A stretch of 23,946 nt of DNA from a virus. The position numbers were made by a program, and so were the translations under genes. Each line of letters begins with the position of its first letter. Position 1 is the stretch's first letter. The notes under the pieces were generated by a model. That model was not told the DNA's origin. It saw only the letters and a program-made list of their open reading frames with translations, and made no database searches. The DNA is taken from IMG/VR virus record IMGVR_UViG_3300027917_000175, positions 1 to 23,946 of that record; one strand, 5' to 3'. Shown piece after piece: positions 7,324-14,915 of the stretch.

Positions 7324-8828
7324 TGGCTTTAACAAGAGCACAAATATTAAATCAACCAACTGTAGAAGATCCTAATCAGATCAGCGGTGGTTCTATTACT
7401 CTAAGGGATACTACAGCTACTCCAGTAGAAATTTCATTTAAAGTAGCAAATACACAATCTGATCCTTATAATATTACATTCCCATCTACTATCGGAACCC
7501 CTGGGTTTAGTGGATATGTAATGACGTTTAGTGAATCTAGTGGAGAAATTACAGGATCGTTTGGTCCTGTTGTTGCCACCGCTGCTGGTACGGACGGACA
7601 GATTCAGTTTAATAATGCCGGTGTTACGGGTGCTACATCCACCATTGTTTATGATGATACTAATTTAGTATTTGATTTACAGTACGATGGTGCTAACAAT
7701 CCATCATTTTTGAGATTTAGTGATGATGGAGCATCAAATTATGCTCAGTTCCAAGCACCTGCTGACATCACTAGAGATTATAGTATTACATTACCAGCAT
7801 TAGTTCCAGGAACTAGTAACAACACAGAAGCAGTTGGTTATGTACTTAAGATTGCCTCTCATAGTGATCAGTCAGTTGTAGGAGCAACAACAGCTGTACT
7901 AGAGTGGGGTCCACCATTAACAGGTGATAATGTTTCCCAGGGTCCAGCAGGAAACATCCAAACATCAGACAACACTGGTGGTTTCGAGGATAAAACTGCT
8001 GGCAACTATTTAATCTATAACACAAATACATTAAACTTCCAGAATACTGCCGGTGAGATTCAGATCAATGGAGAACTGCTTTTAAATAGCACCACTCTTG
8101 GATCTACAGTTTTGAACTCTAGTCTTACTTCTGTAGGAACATTAACTGCTTTGACCGTTAATGCTGGTATTCAAGTCAACAATAGCATCACCACTCCTAC
8201 AGATACTGACTTACTGTTGTCTCCAAATGGAACAGGTGATGTTATTATTACTGCTGAAGGAGCTGCCGGTAAAGTTGATTTCCAAGATGCTCAAGGCACT
8301 CCACGCACTATTGGCGTTACTGTTCCTGCTACTATTGGAACTCTTGGTTATAATATAACTTTACCAGCAGAAGTAACAACTCCAGGTGACATGGTAATGT
8401 CATTTGCCAGTGACTACTCTGCTTCCTACATTGATAATAGAAAAACTGTTAATCTTGTTATTGATGGTGGTAACGAAGTTATCCAAAACGAACCACATGG
8501 ATCGTTAAGATTTGACGGTGCTTATACTATAACTGATTGGTATATTCTTTCTACCTTCCCTTATAATGTTCCAGACTCATTTGATGTTGTTATCACAAAA
8601 GGAACGCTTGCCGAATTAACTGCCGGAACAGCTCCAAGTGCTTTCAGTGGAACTTTGTCACTATCAAATGCTAATGCTGCTTCGGGAGTTACTACGGGGT
8701 GGGTTAGCAATACAATTGCTGATGGTGATATTTTATACTTCGAAGTTCAAAATCACGCAGCAGCTCCAACAGGAACAGCAATTCAAGCAACTATTAGTCT
8801 GACATTAGTACCAACAGCATTGACATAA
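7323..8828 (+). CDS. Tail-fibre-like virion protein, cassette copy 1 (501 aa)
   Basis: Start chosen at ATG 7323 because of the strong Shine-Dalgarno and the TAATG overlap. The N-terminus (MALTRAQIL) matches the paralogue at 18125 (MTLSRGEIL). The middle has repeated phage-fibre segments such as YSITLPALVPG and a GTDGQIQFNNAG element that the paralogue shares as GSTGQLQYNNAG. The last ~120 residues form a predicted beta-sandwich (YTITDWYIL to LTLVPTALT) that pairs with YTLTAWTLI to LRLVPA in the paralogue. This C-terminal domain may be a receptor-binding head, but that is inference. No catalytic residues are seen. It lies between the 990-aa and 235-aa proteins and is probably assembled with them. 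Confidence 0.77.
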   Translation: MALTRAQILNQPTVEDPNQISGGSITLRDTTATPVEISFKVANTQSDPYNITFPSTIGTPGFSGYVMTFSESSGEITGSFGPVVATAAGTDGQIQFNNAGVTGATSTIVYDDTNLVFDLQYDGANNPSFLRFSDDGASNYAQFQAPADITRDYSITLPALVPGTSNNTEAVGYVLKIASHSDQSVVGATTAVLEWGPPLTGDNVSQGPAGNIQTSDNTGGFEDKTAGNYLIYNTNTLNFQNTAGEIQINGELLLNSTTLGSTVLNSSLTSVGTLTALTVNAGIQVNNSITTPTDTDLLLSPNGTGDVIITAEGAAGKVDFQDAQGTPRTIGVTVPATIGTLGYNITLPAEVTTPGDMVMSFASDYSASYIDNRKTVNLVIDGGNEVIQNEPHGSLRFDGAYTITDWYILSTFPYNVPDSFDVVITKGTLAELTAGTAPSAFSGTLSLSNANAASGVTTGWVSNTIADGDILYFEVQNHAAAPTGTAIQATISLTLVPTALT

Positions 8829-8829
8829 C

Positions 8830-9537
8830 ATGGCGTTTTACGTAGATTTAACTAACGTAGGTGAAAATAATTACAGACTGGTAAGACCAAATGGATTAGT
8901 AGATATCCTTGACTTTACTACAACTTCTGGTGGAGTAACTGGTATTGATATTAGAGACCCTATTGATCCGTATCCCCAGTCCGGAACACCGGATTCTACT
9001 GGTCCCGATACCACATTTCCTATTACATTTACTGATAATAGTCAACAAATTGTTTATAATGGAAATGGAAACTCAGAACCTACTGTTACTGTTGATTTTG
9101 AAAATTTAAATGAAGTGGGCACTGCTCAAGGGGGTCCTGGTTTTCTAGATCTAGGTGCCGGAAATATTAATATCTTTAGAGTTTTTCTTGATATTAGAAC
9201 CGAGACGGGATTAATTCCAGCTGGCAATAGTAACACTGTAACTTTTTCATTAAATTTAAGAAACCCAGGATCTTTAGTAAACATTGCTTCATCGGGAACT
9301 CTTTCATGTACTCCTGCTAGCGGAATTAATACTTACTTTTTTCAAACATCTTTAGCTGCAGGAGTCACTGGTGGATATTACGGTCCTAACGTACAGTTAA
9401 ATATTACTCAATTGAGTGGTGGTGCTGGTGGATCAAAAAACAGGAGAAATTATTTAAACATCTACGCTGTTGACTGGCAAGCAAATACTAGAGACTTAGA
9501 AGTTTATAGACGATTTAACCAATTTGTGGTAACATAA
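8830..9537 (+). CDS. Beta-sandwich virion protein, cassette copy 1 (235 aa)
   Basis: No named family is recognised. The protein is rich in Thr, Asn, Gly and alternating hydrophobic residues, and looks like an all-beta capsid/tail decoration or fibre tip. Its C-terminal half aligns with the 171-aa protein at 19427-19942: both have a segment on the pattern VxLxI-x-Q-x-GGG-x-G followed by N-[YW]-[LI]-x-I-x-A-[VI]-DW (about residues 207-216 here). It starts one base after the TAA of the previous gene, with no clear Shine-Dalgarno, so translation probably depends on the upstream ribosome. Its stop codon lies inside a late-promoter-like octamer. It has an extra ~65 residues near the N-terminus compared with the paralogue. 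Confidence 0.72.
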   Translation: MAFYVDLTNVGENNYRLVRPNGLVDILDFTTTSGGVTGIDIRDPIDPYPQSGTPDSTGPDTTFPITFTDNSQQIVYNGNGNSEPTVTVDFENLNEVGTAQGGPGFLDLGAGNINIFRVFLDIRTETGLIPAGNSNTVTFSLNLRNPGSLVNIASSGTLSCTPASGINTYFFQTSLAAGVTGGYYGPNVQLNITQLSGGAGGSKNRRNYLNIYAVDWQANTRDLEVYRRFNQFVVT

Positions 9538-9540
9538 ATA
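9533..9540 (+). promoter_or_regulatory. Late-promoter-like octamer CATAAATA
   Basis: Seven of eight bases match the T4 late consensus TATAAATA. It overlaps the stop codon (TAA 9535-9537) of the preceding gene and ends 26 bases before the ATG at 9567. A start of transcription would fall before that gene and separate the enzyme genes from cassette 1. Confidence 0.6.
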
Positions 9541-9566
9541 TTAAAAAATGAGTTGAATTCTATTTC

Positions 9567-10568
9567 ATGATTGAAAATTTTGCTAAATTAGCCATTGAGA
9601 ATGGTGGTGACATTACTCCATTAGTAGTTGACTCTAAGCATACCGGTGGATTAGGTCTTACCAATTGTTCTATTTTACCAATTAATGACAAGTTGTATGT
9701 CAATCTACGGAATGTAGAGTACACCTTGTTACATGCAGAAAAGGTAAAGTATGCTCATCCATGGGGTCCTGTAGTTTATGTACACCCAGAAGATGATTGG
9801 AAGCTTAGAACTAATAATTTTCTTGGTGTAATTAATGAAGATCTATCAGATTTTAATTACTATTCGAAAGTTGATACTTCTGAATTAGATAAAGACCCAC
9901 TGTGGGAATTTGTTGGTTTAGAGGACGCAAGAATCTGTCACTGGGATAATAAAGTGTTTCTGTCTGGTGTCAGAAGAGACACTACTACTAACGGTGTTGG
10001 TAGAATGGAGCTGTCTGAGATTGAAGAAGAGAATGGATCATTTAAAGAAATCTCTAGACAAAGACTACCAATTCCAGGAGAAGCAGTTCCTGATACAGGA
10101 AAATCCTACTGTGAGAAAAACTGGATGCCTGTTGTTGATTTACCTTACACATACGTAAAATGGTGTAATCCAGTAGAGGTCGTTAAATATAATCCTGAGA
10201 CTAAATTAACTGAACAAATTTATCTTGGAAAAAACAAATTAGATATTGATTTTGATTTTCGAGGTGGATCACAGGTAATTCCATATAAAGAAGATTATAG
10301 AATAGCTCTGTGTCACGTAACTAGTTTATTCAAGACAGAGACGGGAAGAAAGAATTGTACTTATAGACATCGTTTTATTGTTTTTGATAAAGATTGGAAT
10401 GTACATGGTTACTCTAAAGAGTTCAACTTTCTAGGAGGACATGTTGAATTTTCTTGTGGTATGTGTTTCCATGAAGGAAATTATTTAATTACTTTTGGTT
10501 TTCAAGATAACACATCATTCTTGCTAAGAGTACCAGAAACATTTTTTGATTCGTTTATTGAGGTTTGA
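9567..10568 (+). CDS. GH130/GH43-like beta-propeller protein, possible glycan-acting enzyme (333 aa)
   Basis: The spacing of motifs fits five-bladed propeller proteins of the GH130/GH43 type: GLEDARI (residues 117-123, compare the GxEDPR motif), EKNWMP (183-188), RGGSQ (232-236) and a closing FSCGM...ITFGFQDN (295-315), which resembles the F-x-[SC]-G-[ML]...YG-x-xD element of GH130 enzymes. It has no signal peptide and no membrane segment. GH130 proteins act on mannosides, but the catalytic Asp is not secure here, and related phage proteins are often left unassigned or listed with glycosyltransferases. It is followed after two bases by a TPR/methyltransferase gene, a pairing that suggests joint work on a surface or virion glycan. 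Function is inference; the fold assignment is moderately secure. Confidence 0.62.
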   Translation: MIENFAKLAIENGGDITPLVVDSKHTGGLGLTNCSILPINDKLYVNLRNVEYTLLHAEKVKYAHPWGPVVYVHPEDDWKLRTNNFLGVINEDLSDFNYYSKVDTSELDKDPLWEFVGLEDARICHWDNKVFLSGVRRDTTTNGVGRMELSEIEEENGSFKEISRQRLPIPGEAVPDTGKSYCEKNWMPVVDLPYTYVKWCNPVEVVKYNPETKLTEQIYLGKNKLDIDFDFRGGSQVIPYKEDYRIALCHVTSLFKTETGRKNCTYRHRFIVFDKDWNVHGYSKEFNFLGGHVEFSCGMCFHEGNYLITFGFQDNTSFLLRVPETFFDSFIEV

Positions 10569-10570
10569 TC

Positions 10571-11824
10571 ATGGATAAAAAATTTAAAGATGTTCTTTTA
10601 AAATTTGCAAAAGATCCAGAAGATGCCATGAATAATTTTGACTTGGCATATGAATATCACACTAGAGGACATACAGCTTCTGCTTTTAGTAACTACTTAA
10701 GATGTGCTGAAAGAGCAAAGGAAGATGAGTTAGCATATGAATCTTTGTGTAGGGCTTCCTATTGTTTTACCTCACAAAAAAGAAGAGAGTTTACATCTAA
10801 AGCTTTTCTAAAACATGCTCAGATTATTTTACCAAAGAGACCAGAAGCGTATTATCTTCTCGGCGTACATCATATGAATAGAAAAGAGTATGCTGAAGCT
10901 CATGTTCAGTTTACTCTAGCACTAGAATTCTGTGACTTTGATTGTAAACCGTTAATGACTTTTATTGGATATAAAAGTAAAGAACATCTCTTGTATCAAA
11001 AATCAAAAACAGCATGGTTCTGGGATAAAAACCACGAGACTAGACAAATTTTACGTGACCTAAGTGCTCCGGGAGTATGGGAAAAACTAGACGAAGAAGA
11101 TCAAAAAGCTGTACAAGATGACATCAATCGTATTGGTCTTCTTGTTGATAGTGATGCTTTTGTGAAGTACGAAGAAAAAGATTTCGTTAATCTAAAATAC
11201 AAGTTCCCCGATGCAGAAAAAATTAAAGAGAATAGATCTCAAGTCTTTCAAGACATGTTTGTTCTCTACATGACAGAGGGTAAGAAGAAAGGAACTTATT
11301 TCGAAATTGGATCTGGTCCTTCTCACTTCGGAAGTAACACTGTATTGTTAGAAGAATTTGGTTGGAAAGGTATTGGTGTTGAATCAAACCCAATTTATGT
11401 GAACGAGCATAAATCTAGAAGAAAAAATTTAGTTTTGTTTGATGATGCCCTAAAGCTTAACTACGAAAAAATATTGGATACTCATTTCGATACTACGGAG
11501 ATTGATTACCTTCAACTAGATATTGAACCAGCAATCAATACATTCCAATGTTTGATTTCTATTCCGTTTGAAAAATATAAATTCGGAGTTATCACATACG
11601 AACACGATGACTACATTGATTTTACTAGGTCTTTTAAAAATAAATCAAGAAGATATCTAAAATCTTATGGTTATGAACTGGTAGTTGCTGATGTATCTCC
11701 GGATGGAAAAAGCAGTTATGAAGATTGGTGGGTACATCCAGATTTAATAAATAGAGAAGTTATTGAATCGATTAAGTCCACAGACGGGACTATCAATATT
11801 AAACAATTAATGCTGAGTGAATAA
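10571..11824 (+). CDS. TPR domain fused to FkbM-type SAM-dependent methyltransferase (417 aa)
   Basis: The N-terminal ~125 residues are helical repeats of TPR type; the clearest unit is about residues 91-119 (AYYLLGVHHMNRKEYAEA). A linker follows, then a C-terminal methyltransferase of FkbM type from about residue 230: YFEIGSG (243-249) as the SAM-binding glycine loop, GVESNP (E271) as the acidic residue of motif II, and YLQLDIEP (D317-E319) as motif IV. FkbM-family enzymes O-methylate sugars or small molecules; here the substrate is unknown and the TPR may dock to a partner, perhaps the neighbouring propeller protein. Start chosen at ATG 10571 because GAGG at 10560-10563 is seven bases upstream; the in-frame TTG at 10565 overlaps the previous stop. 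It is soluble, with no signal peptide. Confidence 0.78.
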   Translation: MDKKFKDVLLKFAKDPEDAMNNFDLAYEYHTRGHTASAFSNYLRCAERAKEDELAYESLCRASYCFTSQKRREFTSKAFLKHAQIILPKRPEAYYLLGVHHMNRKEYAEAHVQFTLALEFCDFDCKPLMTFIGYKSKEHLLYQKSKTAWFWDKNHETRQILRDLSAPGVWEKLDEEDQKAVQDDINRIGLLVDSDAFVKYEEKDFVNLKYKFPDAEKIKENRSQVFQDMFVLYMTEGKKKGTYFEIGSGPSHFGSNTVLLEEFGWKGIGVESNPIYVNEHKSRRKNLVLFDDALKLNYEKILDTHFDTTEIDYLQLDIEPAINTFQCLISIPFEKYKFGVITYEHDDYIDFTRSFKNKSRRYLKSYGYELVVADVSPDGKSSYEDWWVHPDLINREVIESIKSTDGTINIKQLMLSE

Positions 11825-11826
11825 TT

Positions 11827-12012
11827 ATGGAATCATCAGAAGCTAGACAGAAACTAAACGAACAACTTGAAAAAGTTGAGGAAAAACTAGAAGAGTTAGA
11901 AAAGAACTTAGTTAACTTAAAAGAGTTTAGGTTAAAAGTTCTAGGTGGTATTGAAACTTTAGATATGCTGGAAGCCCCAGAACCAGAAGAGATAAATAAT
12001 ACTGAGACATAA
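11827..12012 (+). CDS. Small coiled-coil protein (61 aa)
   Basis: Family not recognised. Residues 5-40 form a heptad-rich acidic/basic helix (LNEQLEKVEEKLEELEKNL) predicted to be a coiled coil, followed by a short acidic Pro-Glu tail. It begins two bases after the methyltransferase stop, so it is probably co-translated with it. A coiled coil of this size could be an oligomerisation partner or an assembly factor. A late-promoter-like octamer lies inside its 3' end. Confidence 0.65.
   Translation: MESSEARQKLNEQLEKVEEKLEELEKNLVNLKEFRLKVLGGIETLDMLEAPEPEEINNTET
11991..11998 (+). promoter_or_regulatory. Late-promoter-like octamer GATAAATA
   Basis: It lies within the last codons of the coiled-coil gene and ends 26 bases before the ATG at 12025. 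It matches the T4 late consensus at seven of eight positions. Position and spacing agree with the other five candidates. Confidence 0.5.
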
Positions 12013-12024
12013 TACTCGTCTAGA

Positions 12025-12396
12025 ATGAGAACGGCAATTCCAGTTAATCTAAGTGTAGATCAAGGGGCAGATTTATTTGTAGAATTTAATCTTAGAGATG
12101 AAAATTCTAACTATATAAATTTGCTGGGATACACTGTAACGGCAAAGTTTTCTAGGAGTTATCAATCGGTAACTCCTACTTATGCTTTTAACGCTCAGGT
12201 TCCTGTAGGTAATACGGCAGAAGGTTTGGTTACTTTATCTTTAAGTGGCACTACAGAAGATACAGTAAACAATATCCCAAAAACAGGAGATCTTAAAGCT
12301 GGAAGATATTTATACGATGTTTATCTCACTTCCCCAGTGGGTGATGTTGACAAATACTTAGAAGGTATTTTGACTGTAAGTCCTGGTGTATTATGA
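12025..12396 (+). CDS. Putative small virion protein with Ig/BppU-like beta fold (123 aa)
   Basis: No firm family call. The order of elements (a hydrophobic N-terminal strand, ADLFVEFNLRDENSNYINL, a central TVTAKF strand, then LKAGRYLYDVYLT and a closing EGILTVSPG) is that of small beta-sandwich domains found at the N-terminus of phage fibre and baseplate upper proteins, in which 'dAGrY.ydv' is typical. It overlaps the next gene by four bases (ATGA, 12393-12396), so the two are translationally coupled. Probably a structural or adaptor protein of the tail. Confidence 0.62.
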   Translation: MRTAIPVNLSVDQGADLFVEFNLRDENSNYINLLGYTVTAKFSRSYQSVTPTYAFNAQVPVGNTAEGLVTLSLSGTTEDTVNNIPKTGDLKAGRYLYDVYLTSPVGDVDKYLEGILTVSPGVL

Positions 12397-12677
12397 GTAA
12401 GTATCAGTTAGATTTAATTGGAGAAAAGGTCAAAGATATGAGCACGTATAGAATATCAGTCACTGTAAAAGATACTGAGATTAAAAGGGTAGTAGATATA
12501 AATGCTTCACCAAATTCTATATCAAATTTATCTGATGTAAACACGATTGATCGTCAAAATAATTATCTCCTGGTGTGGAATGAAGCTACACAATTACATC
12601 AATACATTCCTGCTTCACAAGTTACTGACGTATCCGACGATGTACTTGATGACACGTTAGACTACGGAACATACTAA
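12393..12677 (+). CDS. Small hypothetical protein ending in DYGTY (94 aa)
   Basis: Family not recognised. The N-terminal half is mixed charged/hydrophobic (TYRISVTVKDTEIKRVVDI). The second half contains SNLSDVNTI and YLLVWNEATQLHQYIPA, a short beta hairpin of the kind seen in fibre proteins ('LVWN...W'). The C-terminal DYGTY matches DAGTY and DAGTF at the ends of the next two proteins. The start overlaps the previous stop (ATGA). Its own stop codon lies within an ACTAAATA motif. Confidence 0.62.
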   Translation: MSKYQLDLIGEKVKDMSTYRISVTVKDTEIKRVVDINASPNSISNLSDVNTIDRQNNYLLVWNEATQLHQYIPASQVTDVSDDVLDDTLDYGTY

Positions 12678-12680
12678 ATA
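12673..12680 (+). promoter_or_regulatory. Late-promoter-like octamer ACTAAATA
   Basis: A weaker match to TATAAATA (six of eight) that keeps the TAAATA core. It overlaps the stop codon at 12675-12677 and ends 32 bases before the ATG at 12713. Confidence 0.42.
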
Positions 12681-12701
12681 GATATAGAAATATTATCTAT
12701 T
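12677..12701 (+). other. AT-rich 8-bp inverted repeat in a leader
   Basis: AATAGATA (12677-12684) and TATCTATT (12694-12701) are perfectly complementary with a 9-base loop. The hairpin would lie between the promoter-like motif and the AAGG Shine-Dalgarno at 12702-12705. It lacks a U-run, so it is not a typical terminator, and as all A/T except two G-C pairs it would be weak. Confidence 0.4.
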
Positions 12702-12712
12702 AAGGTAAATAA

Positions 12713-14143
12713 ATGGCTGCACCAACACTAAGATTTAAAAGAGGTACTACTTCTGTAGCATCTTCAGTTGCTGTCCCCAATACAGTAGCGGGTGAACCTA
12801 TTGTTCGTTATAACACCGATCAAGGCAAGTATGCTGGAATCACCGAATTTTATGTTGGTGATTCCGGAGCAACAACTTCTAAGTTGGTTGCTGACTCAGG
12901 AGCAACTGCTGCTGCTAATGAAATTCTAAGAGCATTTACTGTTGAAACTGCTGATGGCAATGCTGACGGAGTAGATGCTAGCCTTACTTTAACCAGTCAA
13001 GATATCACTGGTTCTGCTATTACCGTCCAACCACCTAGCAATCTTGCTGCTGATTACACCTTAACTTTACCAGCTGATGATGGAGATTCAGGTCAAGTTC
13101 TACAGACAGATGGTTCTGGTGTTCTAACTTGGGTAGCACAAACTGCTGGATTCTCTGGGTTTGATATTGCTGCCGATACTGGCACTGCCGAATCTGTTGT
13201 TTCGGCAGATACAATAACCTTCACGGGTGGAACTGGTATTGATACAACAGTAGGTGCTACTAATACCATTACTATTGCTATTGATAGCACTGTAGTAACC
13301 ACTGCTGATACTGGTTCAGTTACCAGCGCGATGATTTCTGATGGCACCATCGTAAATGATGACATCAATGGTTCTGCTGGTATCGCTTTCTCTAAGTTAG
13401 CGTCATTAACAGGTGGTAATATTCTTGTTGGTAATGGATCAAATGTTGCTACTTCAGTAACTGCTTCTGGTGATGTTACAATCAGCAATACTGGTGCTTT
13501 CTCGGTTAACAGTGTTCAGGCAAATTCGGTTGCTCTTGGAACAGATACTACTGGTAACTATGTTCAGTCTGTAACTACTGGTGCTACAGACTCTGGTCTT
13601 ACAGGTGGTCAAACTGCTGGCGAAGGAACTACTTCTGCTCTTGCTCTTAAGAACATTGCCAATTTTACCGCTAACAAAGTTCTTAAGTGGGATGACACCA
13701 ACGGTCAGTTAACTGATAGTCTTATTACTGACGATGGAACTACAGTAACTATTGGCGGTAACTTAACTGTTACTGGAACAACTACTACAGTTAACACAAC
13801 CAATACAGTAGTTTCAGACAGATTGCTTGAGTTAGCAAACGGTACTACAGGCAACCCAACCGCCGATTCTGGTATTGTAATTGAGCGGGGCGATGATGAT
13901 AACGTCTTTATTGGATTTGACGAAGGATCTAATTTATTTGTTGCTGGTACTACTGCTGGTGATGGTACAGCTACGGATCTTGCTCCTACTCCTATTGCTT
14001 TCTTAGCACTTCAGTACAATGTAACTGATGGTGCTGGAACTAATGAAGCGGTTGTAAGTTATCTTCTTGCTGCTTCTGCTCCCGATGGTGCTACTGATGG
14101 TAGATATCTCCAAAACATCACAGTTGACGCTGGCACATATTGA
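12713..14143 (+). CDS. Tail-fibre-like virion protein with Mtd_N-like N-terminus (476 aa)
   Basis: The N-terminus (MAAPTLRFKRGTT, then GEPIVRYNTDQGKY and FYVGDSG) has the layout of the short domain found at the head of phage receptor-binding proteins such as the major tropism determinant. The body has repeated fibre elements: YTLTLPADDGDSGQVLQTD (shared with the protein at 18125), a SVTSAMISDGTIVNDDINGS segment of the type 'aik..sIv..dI..gaI', and LTVTGTTTTVNTTNTVVSD, followed by DRLLELANG, which is widespread in marine phage fibres. It ends in DAGTY. AAGG at 12702 is seven bases from the start. It stands alone between two promoter-like motifs. Probably a trimeric adhesin or fibre; no enzyme motif is visible. 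Confidence 0.74.
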   Translation: MAAPTLRFKRGTTSVASSVAVPNTVAGEPIVRYNTDQGKYAGITEFYVGDSGATTSKLVADSGATAAANEILRAFTVETADGNADGVDASLTLTSQDITGSAITVQPPSNLAADYTLTLPADDGDSGQVLQTDGSGVLTWVAQTAGFSGFDIAADTGTAESVVSADTITFTGGTGIDTTVGATNTITIAIDSTVVTTADTGSVTSAMISDGTIVNDDINGSAGIAFSKLASLTGGNILVGNGSNVATSVTASGDVTISNTGAFSVNSVQANSVALGTDTTGNYVQSVTTGATDSGLTGGQTAGEGTTSALALKNIANFTANKVLKWDDTNGQLTDSLITDDGTTVTIGGNLTVTGTTTTVNTTNTVVSDRLLELANGTTGNPTADSGIVIERGDDDNVFIGFDEGSNLFVAGTTAGDGTATDLAPTPIAFLALQYNVTDGAGTNEAVVSYLLAASAPDGATDGRYLQNITVDAGTY

Positions 14144-14149
14144 TAAATA
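14142..14149 (+). promoter_or_regulatory. Late-promoter-like octamer GATAAATA
   Basis: Seven of eight bases match TATAAATA. It overlaps the TGA stop at 14141-14143 and ends 20 bases before the ATG at 14170. It would serve the 67-aa gene and cassette 2. Confidence 0.6.
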
Positions 14150-14169
14150 GATTTATATGAGATTTTGGT

Positions 14170-14373
14170 ATGAATGAAGTTCAAGTAGATTATGCTCTTC
14201 TAGTAGAGGTTATGACTGAAGAACTTCATTCATACCAGAGTCAGATCATTGCAATGAAAGCAAAGATCAAGGCATACGACAGGGCACTCACGGAAGCGTT
14301 AAATAATGCTTCGCCCAAAACCACATCCCGTAAAAAGTCTGTAGATACAGATAAGGATGCTGGTACATTTTAA
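14170..14373 (+). CDS. Small helical protein ending in DAGTF (67 aa)
   Basis: Family not recognised. Residues 5-45 look like one long helix (EVMTEELHSYQSQIIAMKAK), probably a coiled coil; a basic Ser/Lys linker (KTTSRKKS) follows, and the protein ends in DKDAGTF. The size and the helical N-terminal part resemble the coiled-coil protein at 11827, but the sequences do not clearly align. The C-terminal motif links it to the two preceding proteins. Possibly an assembly factor for the fibre proteins encoded on both sides. Confidence 0.62.
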   Translation: MNEVQVDYALLVEVMTEELHSYQSQIIAMKAKIKAYDRALTEALNNASPKTTSRKKSVDTDKDAGTF

Positions 14374-14384
14374 CCTATATAGGT
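14373..14384. other. Perfect 12-base palindrome ACCTATATAGGT
   Basis: It sits in the 18-base gap between the 67-aa gene and the next ATG (14392) and contains the AGGT that may serve as ribosome-binding site, seven bases from the start. It could be a protein-binding site or a small hairpin masking the site; a 12-base palindrome can also arise by chance. Confidence 0.4.
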
Positions 14385-14391
14385 ATCATCA

Positions 14392-14904
14392 ATGGCAGCA
14401 CCAGTAGTACGGCTGAGAAGATCAGCCACACAAGGGGCAGTACCCACAACTGCTCAACTCGATTTAGGCGAGGTAGCAATTAATACTTTTGATGGGAAGA
14501 TTTTTCTCAAGAAAGACCAGAGTGGAACAGAAAGTATTGTAGAAGTATTAAGTGATAGCATTACAGAGTTTAGAATTCTGGATGATATCTCTAGTGGATT
14601 CAATGGAACCACAACTAACTTCACTCTGTCTTACAATTCAGGAACCAACTTTGTTAATACAGAGATTACGACAGCAGCAAGATTGCTAATCTCTGTTGGT
14701 GGTATTATTCAGGAACCATCAGCCACAAAAGGATTTACGATTTCTGGTGGTACTGATGCCACTACAGATCCACTTATAATTTCATTTGTAGAAGCTCCAG
14801 CAACGGGACAAACATTCTGGGGAATTGCTTTTGGTGCTTCTGCTGCTCCTACAACAGGTGGTATCAGTGAAGAACTAGCAATCGCTTATTCAATCGTATT
14901 TTGA
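14392..14904 (+). CDS. Short fibre protein, cassette copy 2, with GGIIQEP C-terminal domain (170 aa)
   Basis: Two parts. Residues 1-58 form an Mtd_N-like head (MAAPVVRLRRSATQG, then LDLGEVAINTFDGKIFLKK), similar to the start of the protein at 12713. Residues ~60-170 are homologous to the last ~120 residues of the collagen-like fibre: ARLLISVGGIIQEP, ISFVEAPATGQTFWGI and a final hydrophobic strand. It therefore occupies the same cassette position as the collagen-like gene but without any collagen. It starts 18 bases after the previous gene and is followed after 11 bases by the 1069-aa gene, with GAGG at 14903 serving that gene. Likely a short fibre or the adaptor base of one. Confidence 0.75.
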   Translation: MAAPVVRLRRSATQGAVPTTAQLDLGEVAINTFDGKIFLKKDQSGTESIVEVLSDSITEFRILDDISSGFNGTTTNFTLSYNSGTNFVNTEITTAARLLISVGGIIQEPSATKGFTISGGTDATTDPLIISFVEAPATGQTFWGIAFGASAAPTTGGISEELAIAYSIVF

Positions 14905-14915
14905 GGTATTAGATA

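Noticed and set aside
9967-10158. Plus-strand frame inside the propeller gene, and similar ones at 8161-8358, 20390-20587 and 21672-21908
   Set aside because: Alternative-frame shadows of supported genes, without their own ribosome-binding site or family resemblance.
10565-10570. TTG at 10565 as the start of the TPR/methyltransferase gene
   Set aside because: An ATG two codons later has GAGG at proper spacing.
11746-11753. AATAAATA inside the methyltransferase gene as a promoter for the coiled-coil gene
   Set aside because: More than 70 bases upstream of the next ATG and inside coding sequence; a second such motif at 22124-22131 inside gp14 shows that chance matches occur.
13093-13488. Minus-strand frame within the 476-aa fibre gene, and others at 18682-19089, 19255-19551 and 23235-23492
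   Set aside because: Each lies wholly or mostly opposite a well-supported plus-strand gene and resembles no known protein.
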